This document shows, piece by piece, positions 1 through 10,295 of a DNA stretch of 64,000 bases. The translations under genes and the position numbers were made by a program. Every line of letters begins with the position of its first letter. Within the stretch, counting starts at the first letter, position 1. The stretch is from Cepaea nemoralis (lineage: Eukaryota > Mollusca > Gastropoda > Stylommatophora > Helicidae): positions 526,118-590,117 of the forward strand of contig JACEFZ010012615.1 of assembly GCA_014155875.1 (NCBI GenBank). The letters are read 5' to 3'. The notes beneath the pieces are model-generated. The model had not been told where the DNA came from, did not search any database, and worked only from the letters and a program-made list of their open reading frames with translations.

Positions 1-556
1 CATCTAGGTAGAATGCACCATCAACCACCAGCCCTGGCCTTACATCAAAGAACATCTGCTACCATCTAGGTAGAATGCACCATCAACTACCAGCCATGGC
101 CTTACATCAAAGAACATCTGCTACCATCTAGGTAGAATGCACCATCAACTACCAGCCCTGACCTTACATCAAAGAACATCTGCTATCATCTAGGTAGAAT
201 GCACCATCAACTACCAGCCCTAACCTTACATCAAAGACCATCTGCTACCATCTAGGTAGAATGCACCATCAACTACCAGCCATGGCCTTACGTCAAAGAA
301 CATCTGCTACCATCTTGGTAGAATGCACCATCAACTACCAGGCCTGGCCTTACATCAAAGAACATCTGCTACCATCTAGGTAGAATGCACCATCAACCAC
401 CAGCCCTGGCCTTACATCAAAGAACATCTGCTACCATCTAGGTAGAATGCACCATCAACTACCAGCCATGGCCTTACATCAAAGAACATCTGCAACCATC
501 TAGGTAGAATGCACCATCAACTACCAGCCCTGGCCTTACATCAAAGAACATCTGCT
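1..556. repeat. 62-bp minisatellite, about 9 copies
   Basis: A 62-bp unit starting CATCTAGGTAGAATGCACC is repeated head to tail about nine times with scattered substitutions (for example CAACCACC/CAACTACC). The array is cut by the window start, so its true length is unknown. The last unit runs without a break into the LINE 3' end at 557, and its frame continues into the LINE reading frame, so the unit is probably an amplified LINE-derived segment. As 62 is not a multiple of 3, the array itself is not coding. Confidence 0.95.
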
Positions 557-703
557 ACGAGAACAACAGGACGCCCAAGAAGAAAATGGATTGACGTCAT
601 CAAAAATATTGTACAATCACGGGGAATGACATTATCCAGTGCCACCATAAGGAGCTGGAGCGCCAATTATTTCTCCCCACGTCGCTTGACGGCAAAAGTG
701 GAA

Positions 704-768
<65 letters not shown>

Positions 769-775
769 GTAATGA
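557..775 (+). mobile_element. LINE ORF2 3' end with (GAT)n tail
   Basis: The frame reads TTGRPRRKWIDVIKNIVQS, which resembles the GRPR..W.D.I block near the C-terminus of many non-LTR retrotransposon ORF2 proteins. It runs straight into a (GAT)n microsatellite at about 704-768 that translates as poly-Asp and ends at a TAA. A very short 3' end with a simple-repeat tail is typical of some LINE clades. The 5' side is the 62-bp array, so the element is truncated and rearranged. The clade cannot be fixed from this fragment. Confidence 0.65.
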
Positions 776-1374
776 AGGCATGGTCCCAGTAAGAAGAGGC
801 ATGAGTCGATCAGCACGAAGATGAACACAGGATTTTGCAGACACTGTTGGCATGGGGATGAATGGGGCAAGAGAACTGCACAAGATAGAGAAATATATCG
901 GTGGGCCATAATAAGAGCGTTCTGCAAATGATTCATTACATGTTGATTATAATACCATAGATGATCAACTGGTCAGTTGTAGTATTTAAATGTTCATAAT
1001 ATACTTGACCCTGTATTACCGTCCTCTGTTGTGCCTAATGTTTTTATTTAACTAATTCAGTAGGTATTAAAAACAGGTGTACCAAACATGACGCACAATC
1101 AAATGAACCAGTATTATAATGTAAATTTCTTTTCACTGAGCATTAAAACGGCTGAAAATACGATAAAACGAAATAAATAACGCGATGTAGACATGATAAA
1201 TCTATTATGGCGACACATCGCCTTCTGTCTAATTAGGAAGTCACACTTGAAGATATATTATCTTTTGGCACTGTATCAGTTATCCTTATACGTAAGTCAA
1301 TGACCCTTTACAAGCCTTAAGGCGCATCAGGACAATGGTGCTAGACCAAATTTTGTATACCCAAAAAAAAAAAA
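776..1374. other. No recognisable feature
   Basis: AT-rich sequence without a convincing frame, repeat or RNA gene. It ends in a short A-run at 1363-1373 that may be the tail of the minus-strand SINE beginning next to it. Confidence 0.5.
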
Positions 1375-1590
1375 TTGTATACCAAATCGCACTCGGTGGG
1401 TGATGTGGTCAGTATCACGCCGGCCGTCTTTACTTCCCACGACATTCTTGGTACCCGTGTTTGGCTGGGTCAACCGGGGAGCCAAGGTCAATTTTTTAAA
1501 AATCCATATACCCCCAGCTGCGAATCGAACTTAGGACTTCCGTGTCGGTATGTGAATGTTAGCTTCCTAAACTCGTCACAGCATGTCTAC
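1375..1590 (-). mobile_element. tRNA-derived SINE, family S1
   Basis: On the minus strand a tRNA-like head carries a B-box-like AAGTTCGATTC. The body contains AAATTGACCTTGGCTCCC, GTTGACCCAGCC and a GGCCGGCGTGATACTGACCAC end. Comparable copies lie at 5755-5995 (-), 15760-15955 (-) and 30670-30875 (+), which establishes a dispersed family. Family labels S1-S6 are local to this annotation. Confidence 0.7.
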
Positions 1591-2341
1591 AACAATTCTA
1601 TTCATACAGTATAATTAGCAGCAGAATTATGAAGGCGCATCAAGCCCACTGGGCTATCACTCCTTCTCTGGTGTCATAACACGCTATTCTGAAATTTGCA
1701 AACATGAATACAACCCATGCAGAGGAAATTATGGACTGCTTAAGCGTAACTGTTGTTAATACGTTGCTTCGTGCCACAAAGACCCCCATTCATTCGTTCT
1801 TGCTGCAGGTATTATATTTCCAATCAATGCCGCCCTGGGGAGGACTCGACCTCGCAGAACAGGTATCAGATGTAACTTGAGGAAAGAAAACATGCGCCAG
1901 GGTAATACTTGTCATATTTGTCGTCACGTATAGTTGGGCCCCTTACAGATATGAACCTGGCACTGCATGTCTAGAATAATGTACTGGTGCAAACCCTTGC
2001 CTTGCCGGCCCGACATTTATGTGTTCCAAACCACATAGATACGGGGATTTCTGTTATTGCCTTTAACCCCCAAGGAAATGTTCTGAGAAGTAAAGGTATC
2101 CGGCCTGATGTTGACTACATCACATATTGAGTGCCTGTTGGTCTATACAAACATGGAACTGGCAGCCATACCCAATACGTCACAAGGCATGTAAAATGGT
2201 CCTTTACTTTGTTGACTGTTTCTATTGATGGGGATCATTCCTTGTTGTGTTAGGTGTCAATTGTTAACCAAGGGGACGATATAATCACATGTCAATGGGT
2301 TGGAGGATCATTTATTACATCAGTCGGAGAGTGACTATGTC
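1591..2341. other. No recognisable feature
   Basis: No frame, splice-flanked exon or repeat that I can support on either strand. Confidence 0.45.
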
Positions 2342-2800
2342 TTTTATAGGAGGGCATTGTCATCGTATCTAACTATACTGTGATATGAGGTCATTGTCAT
2401 CTTATCTAAGTAGACTTAGGAGGTTATTTCAGGATCCTCGCCGGTGCTACGGAGTTCGTGCACTGAGCTGAGTTTATCCAGACTCATGTTTGAGTTAGGA
2501 GGAGAACGGAGCACTTATGGGTTACGGTGATGTTGATCCATCGACTAAACTAAACTAAACTAAACAGACTTATGAGGGAACAGATATCTGATCTAACTAG
2601 ACTGTGATATGAGGGCGTAGTCATCTGATCTAACTAGACTGTGATATGAGGGCGTAGTCATCTTATCTAACTAGACTGTGATATGAGGGCGTAGTCATCT
2701 GATCTAACTAGACTGTGATATGAGGGCGTAGTCATCTTATCTAACTAGACTGTGATATGAGGGCGTAGTCATCTGATCTAACTAGACTGCCGCAGCCATG
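2342..2800. repeat. 37-bp tandem repeat interrupted by a SINE fragment
   Basis: A 37-bp unit containing TCTAACTAGACTGTGATATG followed by AGGGCGTAGTC is repeated about 5.5 times from 2586 to 2789, alternating ATCTGATC and ATCTTATC starts. Two diverged units lie at about 2360-2425. They are separated from the main array by a SINE-like insert at 2432-2570. Confidence 0.9.
2432..2570 (+). mobile_element. SINE fragment with (ACTAA)n tail
   Basis: CGGTGCTACGGAGTTCGTGC matches the body of the SINE at 25845-26087 (GGAGCTACGGAGTTCGTGC). The 3' end, ATCCATCGACTAAACTAAAC, resembles the ACTA-tailed SINEs at 12745-12850 and 48110-48480. It lies between diverged and regular 37-bp units, so it was probably inserted into the array. 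Confidence 0.6.
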
Positions 2801-2935
2801 CCTACCTTCAACATCCATCACGATGATACGTCAACAGCGATCTACACAGAAACAAGGCTCTCCGCCAACACAAAGAGTGCGATTTCTTGACGAATCATAT
2901 GATGACTATTTGCATTCTTAACAATAACATATTCA

Positions 2936-3010
2936 TCCTCATCATCATCATCATCATCGTCATCATTATCATTATCATCATCATTATCATCATCATCTTT
3001 ATCATCAACA
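2936..3010. repeat. (ATC)n / (ATT)n microsatellite
   Basis: Imperfect ATC repeats with ATT and GTC interruptions, about 75 bp. Confidence 0.9.
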
Positions 3011-3136
3011 TCTAGTGGCTAGACATCGCAGAACTTTCCCCATAACAGTCTTTCGACTATTAATCAGTCAGAAATAACTTTTCCTTTGATGTTAATATCT
3101 GTGTAGTTTTTTCCCCGTCTTAACTAGCTCACAACA

Positions 3137-3278
3137 CCATGCCAGCAGAGATCTGACTAGCCCTATTTGAGCTTCAAAACGACGTTTTTTCTTTAGTGAA
3201 ATTACACATAGAAGCCACAAATAAGACGTTGCAAAATTTATTGCCTGACATATTTCGCTGCACATCGTCGGGTGCATA
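3137..3278 (-). repeat. Dispersed repeat family S3, copy 1
   Basis: On the minus strand this reads ATGCACCCGACGATGTGCAG, then CGAAATATGTCAGGCAATAA and a TTTCACTAAAG block. The same order of blocks occurs at 35270-35400 (+) and 45218-45345 (+). No TIRs or tRNA-like head are visible. It could be a SINE body, a MITE fragment or an LTR piece. Confidence 0.65.
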
Positions 3279-3280
3279 CT

Positions 3281-3978
3281 GAATAGTTGTATATTATATG
3301 ACGTGAATACATACTCTGGTTGTAATATTTAAAACACACAGTCACTGACATTATTCGAATATGGAGCGCTTATCTTCTGTTTCCACAAAACTGGTTGGAT
3401 CCACATAATTGCTAGCATCTCTGTATATTTGTGCAATCGATGAACAATAAAGCAAGTATAAAACCTTCACCTCCACAGTTCGCTGCGACTGCACTAGTCA
3501 GGCGGCTTTAATTCCTCAGGCTTAACCACCCCCCCCCCTCCCCGGTTCTACACCGCAAGGTATTATAGGCAGTAGATGACAGGTGACAGAGGAACAATAA
3601 ACGGTAGCAGCAGAGGACCTGCTGCCTGGTGATCATTTTACCTTGAATAATCTCTTTGACCTTGCTTTATGTCTTAGTGTGTAATGAGAGCCCTTGGCTT
3701 TTGTTTTCCTTGTTGAGTACCTCATGAATTCGTTTTATTTTACATTTATGAGGGGTGGTTTGAAGGATGGGGGGGGGGGGTGTAATATTAGAATCCAGAA
3801 CTTGTTCATTTGTAAATTGTTCATTTCAGCTGGTTATTGTCATGTTTAGATAGCAACAGCTTACATACGATCTCATACTTTTTTCATCGCTGTTAAAGAC
3901 TGTCCTTATTTCAGAACTATGCAATGTGACCGACATATTATGTTGATACGACTGAACCTGTCCCCCCTTTTTTCCCTC
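3281..3978. other. No gene; short C and G homopolymers
   Basis: Contains a C-run near 3530 and a G-run near 3769-3780. Nothing coding is supported. Confidence 0.5.
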
Positions 3979-4025
<47 letters not shown>

Positions 4026-4052
4026 GTGAGTGTGTGTGGTGTGTGTGTGTGT

Positions 4053-4085
<33 letters not shown>

Positions 4086-4097
4086 TGTGTGTGTGTC
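3979..4097. repeat. (TC)n followed by (TG)n with a (GC)n core
   Basis: A long TC tract is followed by GT repeats with a GCGCGCGCGC centre at about 4056-4067. The alternating purine-pyrimidine stretch could adopt Z-DNA. Open frames here are microsatellite translations. Confidence 0.95.
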
Positions 4098-4262
4098 GCT
4101 CGCTCGTTCGCTCTCTCTTCACATTGGATCAAGTTCAGTAACTCCGTGTCTTCAACCTTGGGAGATAATGTGATGGTTCCCCTTGATTTTCATGTCCATG
4201 TGGTTTTGAACATTCACCACAATTTCAATGTGGTTTTGAGCATTCACCACAACTAACAATGT

Positions 4263-4318
4263 TTAACTGATTCAGTGCCGAAAGATACCTAGTTTTTGTT
4301 TTGCACTGAATCAGTTAA
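4263..4318. repeat. Perfect 16-bp inverted repeat, foldback element
   Basis: TTAACTGATTCAGTGC at 4263-4278 is the exact reverse complement of 4303-4318, with a 24-nt spacer. Related termini bound a 230-bp segment at 30413-30642, and a single end lies near 22436. This therefore looks like the smallest member of a foldback/MITE family rather than a terminator. Confidence 0.75.
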
Positions 4319-4571
4319 GATTGTCTGTGTGAGTACCCTCTTTGTAGCCAGAATATTCTAAGTTGTCCATTTATCATAATGGATACCGGATCCCCAAACC
4401 CGCGCTAGCCTCATCCTAGTGTGGCCGTCATTAACCACCTGACGTTGCTGGTGGGAGTTTCTCTTCTTCAAGAGATTCAATTTCTTTCGTTGTTCTCTCC
4501 AGTACTATTTTAGAGGACAGAATCAGTACGTTATAAATGACAATCACGAAATTAACGAACATTATATAGCA

Positions 4572-4705
4572 AACATTATGGTTGCATAGTGGTTAGTGCG
4601 TGTGTCTGCTAGGACAATGGTATAGGTTCAACCCCCACCTAGGCAGATATTTTTATTTCCCAGCTAGTACAGCTCTGGATTCAACACTGCTTCATAAAAA
4701 TGGAT
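4572..4705 (+). mobile_element. tRNA-derived SINE fragment
   Basis: The head has an A-box-like TGGTTGCATAGTGG and a B-box-like AGGTTCAACCCC at tRNA spacing. A T-rich body with TTCCCAGCTAGTACAG follows. The tRNA arms do not pair well enough for a functional tRNA gene. Confidence 0.55.
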
Positions 4706-4959
4706 ATCAAACATTAAAAAGAAACATATGATAATTGCCTGGGAAATCAAGTCGACTAGAAAGAGACCTGGCTACCCTATGTCGATTATCATAGTATTAT
4801 TCAGATATTCTATGTACAGCCACACTCCTCTATTTCGAACAGCATGTTGTGCTGACCCATTTGTGTAAACTCGGATCCAGAGTTCTTATGGGTATTCTTC
4901 ATCAAGGAAACTGAGTGTTGCTATTTTGTGTTGTGCACTGTTCTGTTCTTCCTTGTCAA

Positions 4960-5450
4960 ATATTCCTTTCACTTTTGTTTGAATCTGTAGTGATAGTCTG
5001 ATGTTCCACTTTCCACGGAGTTCGTCCTGGTATAGTTTTCAGGGGGGATACCAATTGTGGGCAGGTTGGTGGTTTCTCTGCAGGGTTGTTTGGCCTGGTG
5101 GATAAAATTGTTTATTTTCAATCGCTTATTCATATCTGTTCTTCATAGGGTGGCCTAGCATGTTGAGGAACTTTTTGCCTTGGTTTTCGTATCTCTACTT
5201 TCTCTCAATGCCTGTGTCTTCCCCCATCTTCTCCATCTCCACTACAGGGGTTGATCTAATCCCTGACGTGGTGACTCTTAAGTGCTTGATTTTGCACCTT
5301 GCCCAGCTCTTGTAGTGTAGTTTTTTATGCTGAACACCACGCAGTTGACCCGTATTCCAGGCGTGGTCGTATGCTGTGTTGATAAACTTTGCTAAGTATT
5401 TTCCCACTGACTCCCCATGTGGTTCCATTTAGTTTTCTCAGGATGACTAT
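4960..5450 (-). mobile_element. LINE reverse-transcriptase C-terminal region, broken
   Basis: On the minus strand the frames contain GKYLAKFINTAYDHAWNTG, a KVQ-like connector and LRVTTSGIRSTPVVEMEK, over several frame shifts. This order matches the region after the RT palm in LINEs that also carry RNase H (K.L..VY....RP..EY..., KVQN..LR..TG....TP). No catalytic YADD is present. It is a 5'-truncated, decayed fragment. Confidence 0.6.
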
Positions 5451-5754
5451 TTTCCTTCTATCTTTTCGCTACCGCTATGTTGTTGTGCTTTCTCCATGTC
5501 AGCCTATCATCACATGTTATATGACTGTTATATACCCAAGGTATGTGGGTTCTTTTCTTAGAGGTATTCCATTTATCTGGATGTATCAGTTACAAAAGCC
5601 AAGGGAGGCAACAGATAATTTCCTATACTTGTTTAATGACGAAGTTACATACCGCTTCGAGTACAGGACTCCGTTCCTGTTGAGGAGTCAGAATTTCACA
5701 TAAGTGAAAAAGAGTGCCCCTTTTACACTCGTTAGGGAGTATTGGGGTTATGGG

Positions 5755-5995
5755 GCTAGCCACAGATTTTTATAGATCAACTGGCACCCGATATGGTGAA
5801 TACCACACCTACCACCCCTAATTCCTAGTACATTTCCTGATTTTGATTTAAGGCTGGGTCGAACTGGGAGCCAAGGCCAATTTACATTTTTTTTTTTAAA
5901 GTAAAGAAGAGCCATCTGGGGTTTCAAACGCGTGACTTTTTGGGCAGGCCGGCAGGCAGGCAGGGAAAACTTGCCAGCCACTACACTTCAGCGAC
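5755..5995 (-). mobile_element. tRNA-derived SINE, family S1
   Basis: The minus strand carries the family blocks ATTGGCCTTGGCTCCC and AGTTCGACCCAGCC after a T-run, with a tRNA-like head near 5930-5990 interrupted by GGCA repeats (about 5947-5966). It matches the copies at 1375 and 30670. Confidence 0.65.
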
Positions 5996-7179
5996 CACAA
6001 TAATTTCACAATCTCAACGTAAACACACACCTCTGTAGAACGTGACCTTCGAGAATTCTCTACGTGATTGTACGTTGCGGGTGTGCACGCAGTCCTACTA
6101 TTAAATGACTTAAAAGAAGCATATGTACTGAAGCGTATGTCTGGTTGATCCACACATTTGTTTCCTCTCCGCAGATGTGGAGGTCGTGCACTGTGATGAG
6201 ATTCTCACTGTGATATTTACGTGATAAATCTGAATCGCCTGTGGAGGTATGTGCTTGCGATGAGAGCAATCTTGCCCACGTCAAACCTGAAAAGGAACAA
6301 TAAACATCACAAGTAAGAGAACAGGTATAATGGAAACTGAAAGTCAAGGTCTTAGTCAGAAATGACTGAGCTACTTATGACAGTCGACGGTACTGCATGT
6401 TTTCTGTTAGCGCGAATGTTGGGCGACGCTCACCAAACCCGACATCCCACATTGTGCCAATTGCTTCGGATGGAGGGGCGCAATTTGGAGTGTACACGCC
6501 TTGCCCTAGCACGAGGAAGTGCAACCTACAGAATAAATGTCATGGCAGAGCAGACTAGGCCCTTAGCCTTCATTGGCAACTGCTCTAGGAGATGGAAGCT
6601 CCGACAGGTGGACAGTTAGAGCATTGCTTTGCTGATTCTCTAGCTTCTGCTGGTCTTGTTCCAGATGTATTGATGTTACCTTTCCTCTGGAGTAAACTAG
6701 GCAGGTCGAGAAAGGGATCATGCTGCATTGGCAATACATGGGCTCTAAATCCAGCCTAAGTTTTGTGCTACGGAGAGGTATAACTTCATTTCACAAACTG
6801 TCGTCTGTAAAGACGTAAGGTGCCAGTCATAACGGGGCTGGGGCAGGAGGAGGGAGGGGGGTGAGATGAGATAGCGAAGAGACAGGTAGACCTGGTGGTC
6901 TGTTTTATGTCTTATCTATTCATAAGTTCCTCAAAGTATTCAGTCCATCGGTCCATTTGATGTGTGGCTTATTATATTTTCCTACTATTTTCTGTAGCCT
7001 TCAAGAATAATGAAGGTGATAAAAGGCATTATTGTCTCACCCATGACCTTATTTCAAATGTATATGTTATTTTTCCTCACAAAGAACGCTGCATTTCACG
7101 TGTTTACATATGTTTATGTTGCCCTCTTAAATAAATGATCTTCCTAGTGATCTCGCAGTCCCTAAACAATTTCTTAAGG
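5996..7179. other. No supported gene
   Basis: An 85-codon frame at 6362-6619 has no recognisable motif and no splice or promoter context. I treat it as chance. A G-rich stretch lies at 6836-6862. Confidence 0.45.
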
Positions 7180-7517
7180 GATTGCTTATCCATCCATCAT
7201 GTGCCATGCCGGTAAGCGTGGGCGGTCATGTTCTGCCATCTCACTCGATCACCAGAGTCGTGGATCAGCTCCGTGTTTCTGTCTCGACCATGCCACAAGA
7301 CCAAGCCATCCAGGTACTTGCTTCTAGGTCTTCCCCTTGGTCTGTTCCCCTCGATCTTACCAATTGTCACCAAATTCTCCAATCCATTTCTTCTCATAAC
7401 ATGCCCAAAATATTTTGACTGTCTACGTCTAATTTCTCTAATCAATTTACGATCTTCATTTGTTTCTTGAAGGACTTGTTCATTGGTCTTTCTGGCTGTC
7501 CATGGTATTCTTTGCAT
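7180..7517 (-). mobile_element. LINE ORF2 C-terminus with (GATG)n tail
   Basis: The frame contains RRRQSKYFGHVMRRNGLEN, LVTIGKIEGNRPRGRPRSKY and LDGLVLWHGRDRNTELIHDS, ending HGT-stop. It is followed by ATGGATGGATAAG, a short tandem tail. The same C-terminus appears at 10980-11235 on the plus strand, so both belong to one non-LTR family. This copy is 5'-truncated before RT. Confidence 0.85.
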
Positions 7518-7629
7518 TTTCCTCAGGATTGCTTATGGATGCTATCTAATGCCTTTTCGCAGCCCATAAATCCAATATAATGTGGTGAGGTCAGTCGAAT
7601 GCTTTCTTCTTTTTTCTCGTCTGCTCTTT

Positions 7630-7900
7630 ATTCCCCATTGTGCCATAGACCTTCAACCAAACTGCGCCTAGTCATCCTATCTCCTGCACCTCCCCCATGT
7701 CCGACCAATATTATTTATCTCCAAGTGTTTGAGGTCTCCTGCTATTCCGATTGCCTTGTAGATTCCAGACAAGAGTGTCTACTTATACTGTTCTCATGTT
7801 TTCTCATTGTATCCTATCCAGGTCTTGGTTCGATTCGATTGGATTATCCCATTATCCCTACCCCTTTCAACCTCAGATGAGAAGTTACATTAGGGTCTAT
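7630..7900 (-). mobile_element. LINE 3'-end fragment (CCAATGGGG family)
   Basis: On the minus strand, GGTTGAAGGTCTATGGCACA followed by ATGGGG resembles segments at 30100-30200, 36690-36880 and 23680-23720. It is preceded by a degraded C-terminal frame. Heavily mutated. Confidence 0.45.
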
Positions 7901-7977
7901 CGCTAGGCTCAGATTAATAATCCTGTGACATAGTCAGTCACAAACAGTATATTATCTTGAAGGTGATGGTTGTCCAA

Positions 7978-8170
7978 AGAGGTTAATGGCTCTATCTTGG
8001 TTCAATGGGATTTGTTTAGTTCTCTTCATGAGCTCTACAATGATGATTCTGTAATACCATCTTACTCCCACTATCCTGCGCAGGCACCAGTTAGTGAATG
8101 TCTATAGCTTATTAGTAATTCCTGTAGTTGTTCTCCATGTTTTTTGACCAATACAGTAGTATCGATTTAA
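7978..8170. repeat. Dispersed repeat, also at 25640-25830
   Basis: Blocks TAGTTCTCTTCATGAGCTC, GCAGGCACCAGTTA and CTTAGTAATT/TAGTTGTTC recur in the same order at 25683-25800. Probably an antisense LINE piece; the frames are destroyed. Confidence 0.5.
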
Positions 8171-8177
8171 CAAGGTA

Positions 8178-8445
8178 GTTAAAAAGTATACGTTTGGTGC
8201 TAGGTTGAATGCTTTGCATGTGGCTAGCTGTTCAACACCGGATCTGTTTGGTCAGAAGTCTGCCTATTCATCCTTTAGTTGGCTTCTAATCGCACGAGTT
8301 AAAAATTATACGTTTGGTGCTAGGTTGAATGCTTTGCTGTATTATTAAACGTCATGCGGCTTGCTGTTCAACACCGGATGTGTTTGGTCGGAAGTCTGCC
8401 TGTTCATCCCTTAGTTGGCTTCTAGTCTCACGAGCAGCTGTAGTT
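8178..8445. repeat. Tandem duplication of about 120 bp
   Basis: AGTTAAAAAGTATACGTTTG through CTTCTAATCGCACGAG is followed directly by a second copy. The second copy carries a 14-20 bp insertion (GTATTATTAAACGTC) and several substitutions. Confidence 0.9.
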
Positions 8446-8534
8446 CACAATATTCAGGATTAAAAGTATGCAAGATAGCTGTATTTCACAGTATTCATGA
8501 CTGAAATATAAGGACGGCGATATGTCGTTAAAAA

Positions 8535-9590
8535 TGAATGTGAAAGTATTAGCAGTGTAAGATGTCTAAACGTGAAAATTTTGCTGGGGCAGAATGTCTG
8601 AAAGTGAAAGTATTACAGGTGTAACATGTCTGAAAGTGAAGACATTACTAGTGTAACATGTCTGAAAGTGAAAGTATTACCAGTGTAACATGTCTGAAAG
8701 TGAAAGTATTACAGGTGTAATACATCTGAAAATGAAGATATTAATGGTGCAACATGTCTGAAAGTGAAAGTATTACCCGTGTAGCACGTCTGAAAGTGAA
8801 AGCATTAGCAGTGTAACATGTCCGAACGTGGACATATTACCAGTGTAATATGTCTGAAAGTGAAAGTATTACCAGTTTAACATGTCTGAATGTGAAAGTA
8901 TTACAAGTATTACATGTCTGTAAGTGAATGTATTACCGTAGCATGTATGAAAGTGAAAGTATTAGTGATGTAACATGTCTAAAAGTGAAAGTATTACCAG
9001 CGCAGCATGTCTGAAAGTAAAGATATTAGTGGTGTAACATGTCTGAAAGTAAAGGTATTATCGGTTTAACATGTCTGAAAGTGAAGATATTACTGGGTGC
9101 AACATATCTGAAAATGAAAGTATTATCCGTGTAGCATGTCTGAAAGTGAAAGTATTACAGGTGTAATATATCTGAAAGTGAAGATATTAATGGTGTAACA
9201 TGCCTGAAAGTGAAAGTATTACAGGTGTAATATGTCTGAAAGTGAAAGTATTAGCATTGTAACATGTCCGAAAGCGAAAGTATGATTAGTATCACGTTTC
9301 TGAAAGTGAAATTATTACTTATGTAACATGTCTGAAAGTGAAAGTATTACCCGTGTAGCATGTCTGAAAGTGAAAGTATTACCAGTGTAACATGTCTGAA
9401 AGTGAAAGTATTATTGGTGTAACATGTATGAAAGTGAAAGTGTTACTCGTGTAACATGTCTGAAAGTGAAAGTATTAGCAGTGTAACATATCTCAAAGTG
9501 AAAGTATTAGCAGTGTTACATGTCTGAAAGTGAAAGTATTAGCAGTGTAGCATGAAAGTGAAAGTATTATCAGTGCAACATGTTTGAAAA
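8535..9590. repeat. 32-bp minisatellite, about 33 copies
   Basis: The consensus unit contains ATGTCTGAAAGTGAAAGTAT followed by TACCAGTGTAAC, repeated for about 1.05 kb. Individual units vary (TATTAG, TATTAC, GAAGATATTA). Each good unit includes GAAAGTGAAAG. 32 bp is not a multiple of 3, so no long frame exists. One diverged unit is at about 11805-11835. Confidence 0.95.
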
Positions 9591-9697
9591 GTGGGAATAT
9601 CTTCGTCTTCTTCTGCGTTCATCCAGGGTGTTTTTTCAGACGTAATTGCGGTGTGTCCGGTTATGCGCCCTTGGGCCAACACATCCGACTTTAGCGG

Positions 9698-9872
9698 GTG
9701 TCTTCTTCTTCTTCTTCTTCTTCTTCTTCTTCTTCTTCTTCTTCTTCTTCTTCTTCTTTCTTTCTTTCTTTCTTTCGTTTTTTATTCTCGGCTGTGCCGT
9801 GTGACGTCGGTAATTATGTCTGTCCTCGGCTTTCTGTCTCGTGTACCGCCAGTCATTTGAGCCATCCCAACG
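9698..9872 (-). mobile_element. LINE 3' end with (GAA)n tail
   Basis: The minus-strand frame reads GGTRDRKPRTDIITDVTRH, aligning with GRARYRKLWTDMITNTTRL at 22946-23010. It is followed by an AAAG run and (GAA)n, seen here as TTC repeats at 9703-9775. The poly-Leu and poly-Ser frames through the tail are artefacts. Confidence 0.7.
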
Positions 9873-10003
9873 TATTACATCGCAACCTAGTATATATGTA
9901 ATCCTTTGACATCCCTATATAGGATCTGCGATAGAGATTACTTTCATATTCGGCTGTATGCAAATATACTTATTGATTTATTTTGTTTTTTTCGGAATTA
10001 GAG

Positions 10004-10156
10004 GTTTAAAGATTGAGCATAATCCACTATTGGCAACGCTGATCGTATTCCGGTACGAACCTAAGGCCTTGTCCACGTCAGTGCTTCCAATCCTCGTTGC
10101 CAATAGTGACAAGACAATCAGCGTTGCCAATAGTGGGTTGTGCTCAACCTTTAAAC
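10004..10156. mobile_element. 153-bp foldback MITE
   Basis: Terminal inverted repeats of about 40 bp: GTTTAAAGATTGAGCATAAT then CCACTATTGGCAACGCTGAT, mirrored at the right end with a few mismatches. A third, shorter copy of the inner motif (GTTGCCAATAGTGA) lies inside. No clean target duplication is visible. It is absent from the second copy of the duplicated segment. Confidence 0.8.
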
Positions 10157-10295
10157 ATTACTTATAATTATAAATGCTACATTCTGAAATGCTGGCTTAA
10201 CATGCTGTTTGAACTTATTCAACTCCATGCAACAGTATTCTCCATAATGTCGGTCAACGAAAACACCGAATAAATAAGCACATCTAGCTGCCATA

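Noticed and set aside
4572..4640. Possible tRNA gene
   Set aside because: A and B boxes are present but the acceptor and anticodon arms do not pair; SINE head is the better reading. The same holds for the heads at 16925-17195, 25845, 29745, 31465 and 45605.
6362..6619. 85-codon plus-strand frame
   Set aside because: No motif, splice site or neighbouring exon; within random expectation for a window of this size.
8535..9590. CRISPR array
   Set aside because: The 32-bp units abut without unique spacers and vary along their length; it is a minisatellite in a eukaryotic setting. The 62-bp array at 1-556 fails for the same reason.
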